Source of the DNA: Imperialibacter sp. EC-SDR9
GTDB lineage: Bacteria; Bacteroidota; Bacteroidia; Cytophagales; Cyclobacteriaceae
NCBI RefSeq assembly: GCF_902498805.1
Contig: NZ_LR701576.1
Coordinates: 62,001-126,000, forward strand
Direction of reading: 5' to 3'
DNA: 64,000 nt
The notes under the pieces: model-generated
What the model saw: only the letters and a program-made list of their open reading frames with translations
Databases searched by the model: none
Told to the model about the DNA's origin: nothing
In this document: one piece after another, positions 1 through 8,450 of the stretch
How positions within the stretch are numbered: the first letter of the stretch is position 1
Layout of the letters: each line of letters begins with the position of its first letter
Program-made: the position numbers and the translations under genes

Positions 1-25
1 AAACCAATAAACCCGGTTTGGCTGT

Positions 26-33
26 TATCTTTG
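26..33 (+). promoter_or_regulatory. Bacteroidota -7 element before the 2-hydroxyacid dehydrogenase
   Basis: The octamer TATCTTTG matches the Bacteroidota consensus TAnnTTTG exactly and lies 22 nt before the ATG at 56. The matching -33 TTTG would fall at or beyond the window edge, so only half of the promoter can be judged. Confidence 0.5.
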
Positions 34-55
34 CATCAAACCCCATCACGTTGTT

Positions 56-1051
56 ATGAAAAGACCGGCCCACGAAACCAAAGTACTTGTAGCCAGAGAA
101 ATTCCAGACCTCGGTATCAACATGCTAAAAGAGGCTGGCTTTCAGGTAACAGTGTGGCCAGGGAAAGTACCCATGACGCAGCAAGAGCTGATTGAGAAGG
201 CAAACCAAATGCACGCCATCCTTACCCTCAGCGCCGACAAACTAAACGCAAATTTCTTTCAGGAGTGCAGCCATCTCGACATTGTATCGCAGTTTGCGGC
301 GGGCTACGACAACATCGACATACCGGCTGCGATCAAGGCAGGTATCCCGGTTGGCAATACGCCCGGAGCCATGAGTGATGCGACTGCCGACATTGCCTTC
401 GGGCTGATGCTGGCCGTGAGCAGGAAGTTCTTTCACATGCATAAAACCATTGGCAGAGGCGAATGGGGTGCCTTTCAGCCAAAAGCCAATTTGGGGCTTG
501 AGCAAAAAGGGAAAACGCTGGGCGTCTTTGGCTTGGGCGCTATCGGCATGGAAATGGCCAAACGGTGCCACGGTGCCTACGACATGGAGATCATTTACTG
601 CAACCGCAGCCAGAACGAAGAAGCAGAAAAACGCTTTGGAGCCAAAAAAGTGAGCTTCGATGAGCTGCTGGAGAAAAGCGACGTTATCTCTGTGCACAGT
701 GTACTCAGCGATGAAACCAGAGGTATTTTCAATAAAGCCGCCTTCAGCAAAATGAAGCCGACAGCCATCTTTATCAATACTTCCCGTGGTGGCACTCACA
801 ACGAAATCGACCTCATCGAAGCGCTGAGGTCAGGTACGATCTGGGGAGCAGGGCTTGATGTAACCAACCCCGAACCGATGAAATCGGATAACCCTCTGCT
901 CGAAATGGAAAACGTGGCTGTGCTGCCCCATATTGGCTCTGCTTCGGTGAATGCCAGAAACGAAATGTCGAGGATGGCAGCCGTCAATATTATCGAATTC
1001 TACAAGACTGGCAAGGTTCCCTATATCATCAACCCCGAGGTGCTCAGCTGA
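56..1051 (+). CDS. D-2-hydroxyacid dehydrogenase, NAD(P)-dependent (glyoxylate/hydroxypyruvate reductase type)
   Basis: A 331-residue member of the D-isomer-specific 2-hydroxyacid dehydrogenase family, cytosolic and of usual length. The dinucleotide-binding glycine motif GLGAIG is at residues 159-164. The catalytic triad is readable: Arg244 in NTSRGG, Glu273 in NPEP and His292 in LPHIG. Such enzymes interconvert 2-keto acids and D-2-hydroxy acids; similarity in length and motifs to glyoxylate/hydroxypyruvate reductases is an inference and the substrate cannot be read. It appears monocistronic, with its own -7 element at 26-33 and a 68-nt gap to the next gene. Confidence 0.9.
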   Translation: MKRPAHETKVLVAREIPDLGINMLKEAGFQVTVWPGKVPMTQQELIEKANQMHAILTLSADKLNANFFQECSHLDIVSQFAAGYDNIDIPAAIKAGIPVGNTPGAMSDATADIAFGLMLAVSRKFFHMHKTIGRGEWGAFQPKANLGLEQKGKTLGVFGLGAIGMEMAKRCHGAYDMEIIYCNRSQNEEAEKRFGAKKVSFDELLEKSDVISVHSVLSDETRGIFNKAAFSKMKPTAIFINTSRGGTHNEIDLIEALRSGTIWGAGLDVTNPEPMKSDNPLLEMENVAVLPHIGSASVNARNEMSRMAAVNIIEFYKTGKVPYIINPEVLS

Positions 1052-1119
1052 GCCACTGACATAGGGTTGTCAGTAGCTAATGTTTCTTTGTTGTATGTTT
1101 CATCTAAAGCTGTTGCTTC

Positions 1120-1569
1120 ATGCCCAAAGAAATGATCATCAAAAACACTGTTACTATTGCTGCGCCTGCCTCCAAAGTGTGGGACGCCCTTGTCAACCCT
1201 GAGCACACCAAAAAATACATGTTTGGCTGCGAGCCCATCACCAACTGGCAGCCAGGAAGCTCCATCAGGTGGGTGGGGGTGTTTGATGGCAAAGAAATAG
1301 AAGCTGTAACCGGCAAGGTGGTCAGCATAGGCAAAGGAAAATCACTTGCCTACACCACGTTCGATCCCAATGGCACCTACCCCGATTTGCCTGAAAATCA
1401 CCTTATCGTTACTTATAGGCTAGTGGAGAAAGGTGGAAGCACCGAATTCACAGTCACCCAGGGAGACTACTCAACAGTGGCCGAAGGACAAAAACGGTAT
1501 GATGACACAATGAATGAAGGAGGATGGGCAGGCATTCTCGAGCAGATAAAAGGCATTGTGGAGGCATAA
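1120..1569 (+). CDS. SRPBCC-fold (AHSA1-like) protein
   Basis: 149 residues. The N-terminus (KNTVTIAAPASKVWDALVNP) is the typical first strand and helix of the START/SRPBCC superfamily as in AHSA1-like proteins, and the C-terminus ends in the long amphipathic helix expected of the fold (GGWAGILEQIKGIVEA). These are cytosolic ligand-binding or stress-related proteins; the ligand cannot be predicted. It stands alone between the dehydrogenase and a DoxX gene. TTTCTTTG upstream at about 1083 is one base away from a -7 element. Confidence 0.8.
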   Translation: MPKEMIIKNTVTIAAPASKVWDALVNPEHTKKYMFGCEPITNWQPGSSIRWVGVFDGKEIEAVTGKVVSIGKGKSLAYTTFDPNGTYPDLPENHLIVTYRLVEKGGSTEFTVTQGDYSTVAEGQKRYDDTMNEGGWAGILEQIKGIVEA

Positions 1570-1691
1570 ATTGTGTTTTTTTTACAATTGAGGCCATACT
1601 ATCCTGAAGTATAGTGTAAGTAAGTCATTATAAAGATGTTTTTTTCTTATCAATGTATGTACATTCATCAAAGAAACATCTGCAAAATACT

Positions 1692-2102
1692 ATGGCTACA
1701 GAACAAAAACCCTCAAAAGTACTTCATGTCGCACTATGGGTAGTACAAGTCCTCCTTGCCCTTTCTTTCGGCATGGCCGGTTTTATGAAACTTACGACAC
1801 CAATTTCCGACCTGGCTGCCCAGATGGTGTGGCCCGGCGACATACCGGCCGCACTTGTCCGTTTCATCGGTGCTTCTGAGCTTGCAGCGGCGGTGGGTTT
1901 AATCCTTCCTGCCCTCACTCGTATCAAGCCTATACTCACAGCATACGCTGGCTGGGGGCTGGTCATCGTCATGCTGCTGGCTGCCTTGTTTCATGCCGGC
2001 AGAGGCGAATACTCAGGCATTGCTTTTAATCTGGTCTTTATGGCGTTGGCCTTTTTTGTGGGCTGGGGAAGGTCAAAAAAAGCACCGATTGCAGCAAAGT
2101 AA
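1692..2102 (+). CDS. DoxX-family membrane protein
   Basis: 136 residues with four hydrophobic segments, the DoxX/DoxD-like pattern. The first segment (VVQVLLALSFGMAGFMKL) carries the characteristic F-x-GxxKL end, and the second begins after GASELAAAVGLILP. An in-frame ATG lies 13 codons further upstream, but the 1692 start gives a short polar N-terminus before the first membrane helix, as is usual in the family. DoxX-like proteins are inner-membrane proteins, often linked to redox or oxidative stress; the exact role is unknown. Confidence 0.8.
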   Translation: MATEQKPSKVLHVALWVVQVLLALSFGMAGFMKLTTPISDLAAQMVWPGDIPAALVRFIGASELAAAVGLILPALTRIKPILTAYAGWGLVIVMLLAALFHAGRGEYSGIAFNLVFMALAFFVGWGRSKKAPIAAK

Positions 2103-2214
2103 TATGGAGACCAGCGTTTCTTCAAGAAACTGCTCTTCTGGAAAAGTTGGGCCTTTTTTTCTCCTATAGAGAAAGTAAAGTAATTAAATTGCCAGGAAAA
2201 GTAGACTGTACTAT

Positions 2215-2994
2215 ATGACTTACAAAAGCTTTTCCTGGCTTATCATTACCGTGTTGGCAGCGGCCTGTACTTCAACCGACAAAAAGGAAGAAGCTACGTC
2301 GGATATAATAGACTTTAAAATCCACAGCCAATTACCTCATGATACCGGCTCCTTCACCGAAGGATTTGTTGTGCACAATGGCAAGCTGTATGAAAGCACC
2401 GGCGAAGAAGGGCACTCATGGTTTGGTGTGCTTAATATCAAAACAGGCAAGCCGGAAAAGAAGGTGGATTTGGCTGAAGAGTACTTTGGCGAAGGGATTA
2501 CTATCCTGAACAATAAAGTGTATCAGCTCACCTGGAAGAACAAGCAGGGCTTTGTTTACGACCTGAACACGTTCGAAAAAGTGAATGAGTTCACCTATGA
2601 AACCGAAGGCTGGGGACTTACCCACGATGGCAAAGACCTGATTATGAGTGACGGCAAAAGCAGCCTGTTTTATCTTGACAGCGCTACCCTTAAAGTCACA
2701 AAAACACTTCCTGTTACCTACCAGGGCCAGCCCGTAACCATGATCAACGAGTTGGAATATGTAAACGGATATATCTTCGCCAACATCTGGCAAACCAATT
2801 CCATCGTAAAAATTGACCCTGCCGATGGTGAGGTCGTAGGCGTTCTCGACCTCTCCGCCCTGGCCGAGCAGGCCAGGATCAAAAACCCTGAAGTGGATGT
2901 ACTCAATGGCATTGCCTGGTACGAGGGCACCAAGTCGTTGCTGGTAACGGGGAAGTATTGGCCCACCATTTATGCATTAAAACTCGAAGAATAA
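2215..2994 (+). CDS. Glutamine cyclotransferase-like lipoprotein (beta-propeller)
   Basis: 259 residues, beginning with a lipoprotein signal whose lipobox cysteine is Cys18 (LAAACTS). The body matches the plant/bacterial glutaminyl-peptide cyclotransferase family: the repeat start HDTGSFTEGFVVHNGKLYESTGEEG, then EYFGEGITILNNKVYQLTWK, EGWGLTHDGKDLIMSDG and the closing LNGIAWYEGTKSLLVTGKYWP. The family forms a five-bladed propeller and can convert N-terminal Gln to pyroglutamate. Location is predicted to be the periplasm or outer membrane. It ends 2 nt before the start of the ABM gene, so the two are probably co-transcribed. Confidence 0.85.
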   Translation: MTYKSFSWLIITVLAAACTSTDKKEEATSDIIDFKIHSQLPHDTGSFTEGFVVHNGKLYESTGEEGHSWFGVLNIKTGKPEKKVDLAEEYFGEGITILNNKVYQLTWKNKQGFVYDLNTFEKVNEFTYETEGWGLTHDGKDLIMSDGKSSLFYLDSATLKVTKTLPVTYQGQPVTMINELEYVNGYIFANIWQTNSIVKIDPADGEVVGVLDLSALAEQARIKNPEVDVLNGIAWYEGTKSLLVTGKYWPTIYALKLEE

Positions 2995-2996
2995 AC

Positions 2997-3320
2997 ATGG
3001 CAACAGAAACCAACAGCAAATACGGCCTTTTCGGTCAGCTAAAAGCCAAACCTGGAAAAGGTGATGAGTTAATGGCCATCCTGATGGAAAGCGCAGGGAC
3101 AGACATCCGCATGCCAGGCTGCCTACAGTATCTTATCGGCAAAGACCCGGACAACGAGGATCTCATCCTCATATCTGAAGTGTGGGAAACAAAAGAGGAT
3201 CATGCTAACTCGTTGAAGCTGGAAAGTGTGAGAGCCGCCATTACCAGGGCCATGCCGCTGCTGGACGGGATGCCTGAGAAGGGCATTGTTTGGGAGGTGA
3301 TGGGTGGATTGGGGATTTGA
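2997..3320 (+). CDS. Antibiotic biosynthesis monooxygenase (ABM) domain protein
   Basis: 107 residues when started at the ATG at 2997, two bases after the stop codon of the cyclotransferase-like gene; an upstream in-frame ATG would give 13 extra residues inside that gene and is less likely. The sequence follows the dimeric alpha-beta barrel ABM pattern: KYGLFGQLKAKPGKGDELMAIL, a central PGCLQYLIGKDP strand and LILISEVWETKEDH. ABM proteins are small cofactor-free oxygenases or related heme/quinone-handling proteins; substrate unknown. Confidence 0.85.
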   Translation: MATETNSKYGLFGQLKAKPGKGDELMAILMESAGTDIRMPGCLQYLIGKDPDNEDLILISEVWETKEDHANSLKLESVRAAITRAMPLLDGMPEKGIVWEVMGGLGI

Positions 3321-3361
3321 TCGAAAAACTCTCTCCTAGCCCCTAACAAAGCCTTTTTGCA

Positions 3362-3562
3362 CTATTCAGCTATCTTTCTCTGGAGACTTCTTTTTTTACC
3401 GGCAGTCAAAAAATCAGCCATTGATTGATCTAACTCCTTGTGAAAACGGTCTTTATCCGCCTGATAAAGATCTGACAGTTCTGCACGAACTTGTCTCATA
3501 TAGTCGACCGCTTTGAATCTATTGTTAATTTTCGCTGACATATTTTGAGTTTTCTTACCCAT
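3362..3562 (-). CDS. Small protein of unknown function, coupled to the helicase gene
   Basis: 66 residues, very polar and helical in composition. Its ATG (3560-3562) overlaps the last 8 bases of the helicase gene, which points to translational coupling; an alternative start at Met8 would sit just after the helicase stop. The segment RFKAVDYMRQVRAELSDLY resembles the FDAVxxMRxIRxxLS pattern seen at the N-terminus of many small antitoxin-like proteins, but no toxin partner is next to it. Whether it modulates the helicase is not shown by the sequence. No confident family assignment. Confidence 0.6.
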   Translation of the reverse strand: MGKKTQNMSAKINNRFKAVDYMRQVRAELSDLYQADKDRFHKELDQSMADFLTAGKKRSLQRKIAE

Positions 3563-5345
3563 AAAGCTCTTGCAACTCCAACTTTTTTATCCTTGACCTT
3601 ATCGCTCCCCTTGTGCGCCCAAAATGGGCAGCAAGGTTCTTAACGTTAACTCCCTCGCAGTACATGACAGTAAGCTCTTCGTCAAGTTCTGCTGACCAGG
3701 GTTTGTACGCATCTTTGTGTCCCGCCCTAACTTCTTCCACGGTATAGGATTTCTGATGAGTGTCTCCCAAGGATACTCCCCCTCTCTTCAACCCTCCCAC
3801 AGAAACTTCACCTTTCCTATCCTCTTCAGGCGGGGTACTTATCACATGAATTTGTGGTGACTTCGGGAAATTGAAAGGCATTAGGGCTTCGGGAATATGA
3901 ATTACGCTTTTAGCCCGGGTGATAGCTACGTACAGAAGATTAATTTCTTCGGCCAGCTTTGCCTTGTTTTGTTCTCCTTCTTTTCCCTCCACATTAGCTT
4001 TCTCTAATTTCTCCTCAGTGATAAAGTCGTCGACAATCTGAACTGCATCATACTCCATCCCCTTGCACCGGTGCACGGTTGAGAAAATCATCTCTGCCAT
4101 TTCTTTATCATCATTTTCAATGTGCTTTTCCTTAATAGATTTTATGATCTTCGGGATTTCATTTCCATACTGTTTTACAACCTCAACCATCATTGAAAGC
4201 TGAACATCCTCAGTTTTCTCAATATACTCTTCAAGATCGCCAAGGTCTCGCATCTGCCTGATCAACTTATCTCTTATCAGCCTACGCTTTCCATTATAGA
4301 GATTCAGTACATCGTAAAGCGAGGCTCCTTCGTCGGCATATGTATAGGAGCTGATATTGCCTTCAAAGTAGATGCTGTCCACTTTTTTCTTTTCAGTAAC
4401 ATACTCGATTGCCTTGAGCAACAGGCCAAGGTTTGTGCGCCCGATGACCGCCTTAGACTTAACTTCCGTTGCCGCACCGTTACCAATTATTGAGCATTTA
4501 TGATCCTCTCCAAGTTGGGTTTTCAGCTTCAACTCTTCCATGGCCAAGTTGGCGATGTCTTGACTAAATCGAAAGCTTGTCGAAAGGTTAAAGCTATTAA
4601 AGTCTGCTTTTTCCAATGAGTTCACCGCAAACCTCCATCCGTAAATCTGCTGGTGTGTATCTCCCACAATCACTTTTGTGGCTTTTTGTTTTAAAAAGAC
4701 ATCCAGCATAGCTGGAGAAGCGTCCTGCCCCTCGTCAAACAGAATGTATTCGTAGGATAACGTAGGGTTGGATAATTGAAACTTTTTGAGGTAAAAGTCG
4801 TGCGTAATCTCTATTTCTGCCTTGTCCATTTTGCTCAGAAGCAATCGGGTTTGCATTTCTATATAGGGGTAAAACGAGGTTACAAAGATTTTGGCTTTAC
4901 TATCCGACACCACATCCAGGTAGTTCAAGTCCTGCACTCGCAACTTGTCGCTATTACAGAAGTAAGCAATGAATTTGTTAATGTGGTTAGCGACAATATA
5001 TTCTGCATGTCTTTCACCATTTCCCTGTAATCCAAGTAAGTCGGCAATTTCATGAGTTTTGTACCCCTGCGATCTTACGCTATAGTTGCTACCAAAAACG
5101 ATATGCTTGTAGGCAAGCGAGTGGGCTGTTTCTACTCTTACATTGTGCAACCCCTTCTCCGTAAATTTTTTACTGGCCTCTAGTCTTACCGACTTGTTGA
5201 AAGCCAGGTAAAGCATTTTACTATGCTTTGGTCTTGCCCTGGCATACTCAATAACTGTGGTTGTTTTACCCGATCCGGCCACCGCATTTATCTTGATATT
5301 TCCAGTAGAGTTAACTATCGCTTGCTGTTCTTTGGTAAGCTTCAT
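3555..5345 (-). CDS. UvrD/Rep-like superfamily 1 DNA helicase with C-terminal HTH domain
   Basis: 596 residues. Helicase motifs appear in order: Q-like LTKEQQAIV, Walker A AVAGSGKT (21-28), motif II FDEGQD, motif III VGDTHQQIYGWR, motif IV TSFRFS, motif V in STVHRCKGMEYDAV and motif VI LLYVAITRAK. This is an ATP-dependent 3'-5' helicase of the UvrD group, shorter than housekeeping UvrD or PcrA. The last 50 residues (WSAELDEELTVMYCEGVNVK through GRTRGAIRSRIKKL) form a SANT/HTH-like domain known at the end of several helicases. The DNA looks AT-richer than its neighbours. A 66-residue gene overlaps its 3' end. Role in repair or defence is unknown. Confidence 0.85.
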   Translation of the reverse strand: MKLTKEQQAIVNSTGNIKINAVAGSGKTTTVIEYARARPKHSKMLYLAFNKSVRLEASKKFTEKGLHNVRVETAHSLAYKHIVFGSNYSVRSQGYKTHEIADLLGLQGNGERHAEYIVANHINKFIAYFCNSDKLRVQDLNYLDVVSDSKAKIFVTSFYPYIEMQTRLLLSKMDKAEIEITHDFYLKKFQLSNPTLSYEYILFDEGQDASPAMLDVFLKQKATKVIVGDTHQQIYGWRFAVNSLEKADFNSFNLSTSFRFSQDIANLAMEELKLKTQLGEDHKCSIIGNGAATEVKSKAVIGRTNLGLLLKAIEYVTEKKKVDSIYFEGNISSYTYADEGASLYDVLNLYNGKRRLIRDKLIRQMRDLGDLEEYIEKTEDVQLSMMVEVVKQYGNEIPKIIKSIKEKHIENDDKEMAEMIFSTVHRCKGMEYDAVQIVDDFITEEKLEKANVEGKEGEQNKAKLAEEINLLYVAITRAKSVIHIPEALMPFNFPKSPQIHVISTPPEEDRKGEVSVGGLKRGGVSLGDTHQKSYTVEEVRAGHKDAYKPWSAELDEELTVMYCEGVNVKNLAAHFGRTRGAIRSRIKKLELQELYG

Positions 5346-5515
5346 GCTATCGAACTAGAAATTTAATCCAATAGAAAGTTACATATTTTACCTTTATCTA
5401 ACCGACTTTATTCTAAGCAACCCATTCCGGTGCTCCATTTTATAATTCCGCCTGCAAAACATGAAAAGGCGGTAACCAGACGAGTGCCCGCCACGCAAAT
5501 CTGGAAACAGATTAG

Positions 5516-6784
5516 CTACTTCTTCTCTATTTTTTTCATCCTCTCAGCATAGTACTCTTGCCCGCTAAGCTCAAAAGCTTTTGTCACGTTAGCCAGTGCA
5601 TTGGCATTGTCGCCTTGTGACTCGTAGTAATCCGCCATTGAGTCATAAGCGTTGGGGCTTTCAGGGTAGTACTCAATCCCCATTTTGAAAAACACTTCTG
5701 ATTTCGCTACCTGCCCCATTTGGAGGTACATGTAGCCTGCCTGGTTAAAAAGCTCCTCTACCATCGGCGGAAAAGGGTAGCCGAAGTGTTCTTTCAGCAC
5801 TTTCTCCCGCTGTTTGATTAATGTGAGCAGCTCATCCAAAGGGGTTTCGGGGCTGCTGTATTTTGTGGGCGACTGAAGCTGGTACCACTCAAACTGCCTG
5901 ATGAGCCCATCACGCAAAGCGGGCAGCGGCACAGTCCAATGATAGTCATCGGGGTACGTCTTCCACGAAAAGGAAAGGCCGTTTTGTGGCTGGCTTTCTG
6001 CGAACCTGGAAAACTCAATAATAGAACGGCCGAACAGGCTGTACTCCGACGTGTCCTGTATCACATTATCAAGGGTAACTGATTCATCGAGCATGTGTAG
6101 CTGACCAGCCCCTAATGCCACAAAGAGTGATTTTCTCTGGAACTGCCGGCTCTTTAGCGCTTCCTTTGCTTCTTTCATGAGCTTTTGGTCGTCCCAATCG
6201 AGGCTCGGGTCGATGGCGATGTAATTGTCGAACAGATGGGTGTGATTGACCAGCGTGTTGATGGTGAACAAACCGCCGTAAGAATGCCCGATCAGCGTCC
6301 TGAACGGTGAGGTTGGGTAATTGCTGTCCACATAAGGGATCAGCTCGGTTTCCAGGAAACGGGTGAAGGCTTCAGCACCACCGGTAGCCTCTCTCACTGC
6401 GCCCCCATTCCGAAACTTGACTTCAGAGGTGGTCAGGTCCCGGGTGCGGTTGGTGCGGTTGGAAATACCCACCAGAATCATGTCGGGCAGGTGGTGGCCC
6501 GTGTAGTAGCTATACACTGCCGCCAGTGCACCCAACTGTGCGCCGCCGTCCAGTAGATAAATGACCGGGTAAGTCGTCTTGCTTTCCGGGTTGAAGCCTT
6601 CAGGGAGCTGCACCCAGAAGTCTCTTTGCTCTTTCAAGACTTTCGAATAGACGCTGTCTTTCATCCCTAGCTGAAGCAGGTAAGAAGACGGCTGTGCCTG
6701 GCTGCTGGCGGTGTGGCCGCTGATGACCAGGCAGGCCAGCGCCAGGAAAATTTTTGCATAGTTGTTCACGCCATGATAGTTCAT
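5516..6784 (-). CDS. Secreted alpha/beta-hydrolase (esterase D/Fes-like) with C-terminal TPRs
   Basis: 422 residues with a signal peptide (IFLALACLVISGHTASSQAQ). The catalytic domain is of the putative esterase type (PF00756-like): TYPVIYLLDGGAQ, then GHSYGG nucleophile elbow (Ser in LIGHSYGGLFTI) and the late histidine in DDYHWTVPLPAL. The last 90 residues form tetratricopeptide-like helices ending in NAYDSMADYYESQGDNANAL. Relatives include enterobactin-type esterases and feruloyl esterases; the substrate cannot be told. A second gene with the same architecture is at 34119-35333. Confidence 0.85.
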   Translation of the reverse strand: MNYHGVNNYAKIFLALACLVISGHTASSQAQPSSYLLQLGMKDSVYSKVLKEQRDFWVQLPEGFNPESKTTYPVIYLLDGGAQLGALAAVYSYYTGHHLPDMILVGISNRTNRTRDLTTSEVKFRNGGAVREATGGAEAFTRFLETELIPYVDSNYPTSPFRTLIGHSYGGLFTINTLVNHTHLFDNYIAIDPSLDWDDQKLMKEAKEALKSRQFQRKSLFVALGAGQLHMLDESVTLDNVIQDTSEYSLFGRSIIEFSRFAESQPQNGLSFSWKTYPDDYHWTVPLPALRDGLIRQFEWYQLQSPTKYSSPETPLDELLTLIKQREKVLKEHFGYPFPPMVEELFNQAGYMYLQMGQVAKSEVFFKMGIEYYPESPNAYDSMADYYESQGDNANALANVTKAFELSGQEYYAERMKKIEKK

Positions 6785-6820
6785 ATGATGGAAGTATTAG
6801 ATGTAGTAATGAGGTTTGAT

Positions 6821-7897
6821 TTACTGAGCTTGCATGCTCTGTTTCATTTGCTGCCAGTCTTCGTCGGTGAGTGGCTCAAGGTAAGCCGGTAGCTTATACA
6901 CTGATCCCCGCTGCCCTCTGCTCATGTTTTTATAGATGGCCATAAGCGTGTCGTATTGCCCTTTTGTTTCTATCGGCAACAGAATCCCCTCCTTCAGGTC
7001 CTTTTCGCTCATTTCGCCGGTTTCCAACACTTCTTGCATACCAGCGGTATAACGCCAGTAGTACAGCATCTCCTTGCCCGACACACCCGGGTTATCGGAG
7101 CAAGAGATCAAAATAACCGCCAGCATCGGAATAATGAGTACTTGCTTCAGTGAGTACATGCTGCTCTTTCCCTTTGTCATCATTTGGAATCGTTGTTTGG
7201 TAGGAGAAAAATTGAAACCACTAACCATGTTCATCGGTTGCTGGCCATCAAGATAGCTCAGCAGGATGGCCTGATAGTGGCGGAGATCGTGCGTTCTGAG
7301 CACATCGCCATCGGCCAGAAACTCATGATTGAGCTGCATCGCCCTTTTGTACCTCCCCACCATTGGGTTGATCCAAACGAGCACTTTCACCAATTCCACC
7401 AGGAAGATATCGAGCGTATGCCACTGCTGCACATGAGCCAACTCGTGCTTTAATAGTTCCGGCGGGATGGCCTCAAACTGAGCCTTGTTGATGAAAATAT
7501 AGTGAAGGAAGGAATAAGGTGAGGTCTCTTCTGTCAGGAGCACAACTATAGCCCGGCCGTACCGGCGCCGTTCATGGCGGGCTGCTTTCCTGAGAAACCT
7601 GTAAATATCGACGCAGAAGCGCACCAGCAATACGGCAACGACAAGTAGATAGACAGCACCTGCCAGCCACTCCCAAAAGAAATAATTGGTTGGCACATAG
7701 GGTTCAACAGCTGTGATGGCGCTTTTAATACTTTGCGACGTATCAATTGAGATAAGTGGCACTACCAGAGACGTCACCAGACCACCTAACAACATCACCC
7801 TTTTAAACAAATGGTTCTTTTCGTTCTCAAAAAAAGCTTTGTAGAAAATATAGACAATCGCCATGGAAAGGCTGAATCGCATAACGTAGATGATCAT
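6821..7897 (-). CDS. BlaR1/MecR1-like M56 metallopeptidase
   Basis: 358 residues. The N-terminal part has several membrane helices; the zinc site HELAH is at residues 151-155, in ELLKHELAHVQQWHTLD, which is diagnostic of M56 peptidases. A further membrane segment (VLIIPMLAVILISCS) follows, then about 90 residues of unassigned domain. M56 proteins sense a signal in the membrane and lead to inactivation of the partner BlaI repressor. The ATG overlaps the stop of the upstream blaI-like gene by 4 nt, so the two form one unit. No beta-lactam sensor domain like that of BlaR1 is seen, so the signal is unknown. Confidence 0.9.
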   Translation of the reverse strand: MIIYVMRFSLSMAIVYIFYKAFFENEKNHLFKRVMLLGGLVTSLVVPLISIDTSQSIKSAITAVEPYVPTNYFFWEWLAGAVYLLVVAVLLVRFCVDIYRFLRKAARHERRRYGRAIVVLLTEETSPYSFLHYIFINKAQFEAIPPELLKHELAHVQQWHTLDIFLVELVKVLVWINPMVGRYKRAMQLNHEFLADGDVLRTHDLRHYQAILLSYLDGQQPMNMVSGFNFSPTKQRFQMMTKGKSSMYSLKQVLIIPMLAVILISCSDNPGVSGKEMLYYWRYTAGMQEVLETGEMSEKDLKEGILLPIETKGQYDTLMAIYKNMSRGQRGSVYKLPAYLEPLTDEDWQQMKQSMQAQ

Positions 7898-8265
7898 TTC
7901 TCCGACTCTTTAAGTTGGTCATCAATCATATCCCGAAGCTCAAGCAGTTCTTCCTTACTTAACTTAATGTTCTTTGTAAAAAAGGAGGCAAACCTCCCGG
8001 ACGACCCCTGAAAGAAGGTGGCAATCATATTCTTGACATAAGACGTAGAATAGTCTGACTTCCCGATCAGTGGGTAGTAAGCCCTCGAATTGCCAGTGGC
8101 CCGAAATCCTATGGCTCCTTTGTTGGTAAGTCTCTTCAGCAAAGTGGCGATGGTAGTTACTGCCGGCTTTGGCTCCGGGTAAGCATCGATCAAGTCCTTC
8201 ATATAGGTCTCGTCCGATTGCCATATGTAATTCATCAATTCCTCTTCCTTTTGTGACAACTTCAT
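7894..8265 (-). CDS. BlaI/MecI/CopY-family transcriptional repressor
   Basis: 123 residues, the normal family length. The winged helix is readable (LSQKEEELMNYIWQSDETYM, PAVTTIATLLKRLTNKGAIG), followed by a dimerisation region that holds the site usually cleaved on induction. It is the first gene of a two-gene operon with the M56 peptidase. Two TACA-AA-NGTA palindromes stand 30-72 nt upstream of its ATG and contain the promoter boxes, so autoregulation is strongly suggested. Confidence 0.92.
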   Translation of the reverse strand: MKLSQKEEELMNYIWQSDETYMKDLIDAYPEPKPAVTTIATLLKRLTNKGAIGFRATGNSRAYYPLIGKSDYSTSYVKNMIATFFQGSSGRFASFFTKNIKLSKEELLELRDMIDDQLKESEK

Positions 8266-8294
8266 CTGCGATATATGTTGGTTATCTGTCTTAC

Positions 8295-8337
8295 TCTACA
8301 AATGTAGAGAAACTTTTCTATTCTACAAACGTAGAGC
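8295..8337 (-). promoter_or_regulatory. Tandem BlaI-type operators overlapping the blaI-M56 promoter
   Basis: Two imperfect palindromes lie here: CTCTACAAATGTAGAG (8295-8310) and TTCTACAAACGTAGAG (8322-8337), centres 27 nt apart. Both fit the BlaI/MecI operator core TACA-N2-TGTA with small deviations. On the minus strand the first contains TACATTTG (8300-8307), an exact -7 element, and the second contains the -33 TTTG (8327-8330), 19 nt upstream. Repressor bound to either site would cover a promoter box. Confidence 0.8.
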
Positions 8338-8384
8338 AGTGAAAACTTATTCCAACGGACGACGTGGCCCTTAAAAACAGTAAT

Positions 8385-8420
8385 CCCCCAGTTCGACTTT
8401 GACGGCAGTCGATCTGGGGG
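8385..8420 (-). terminator. Hairpin downstream of the serine hydrolase gene
   Basis: Arms CCCCCAGTTCGACT (8385-8398) and AGTCGATCTGGGGG (8407-8420) pair over 14 bp with one mismatch and an 8-nt loop. It starts 30 nt after the stop of the minus-strand serine hydrolase gene. On the minus strand a short U-run follows only after about 9 nt, so it is a probable rather than a classical terminator. Confidence 0.55.
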
Positions 8421-8450
8421 ACAAATAGTTATACCTAAAAGTTGAAACGC

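Noticed and set aside
242-799. 185-residue frame opposite the 2-hydroxyacid dehydrogenase
   Set aside because: Antisense shadow of a gene with full catalytic motifs on the plus strand.
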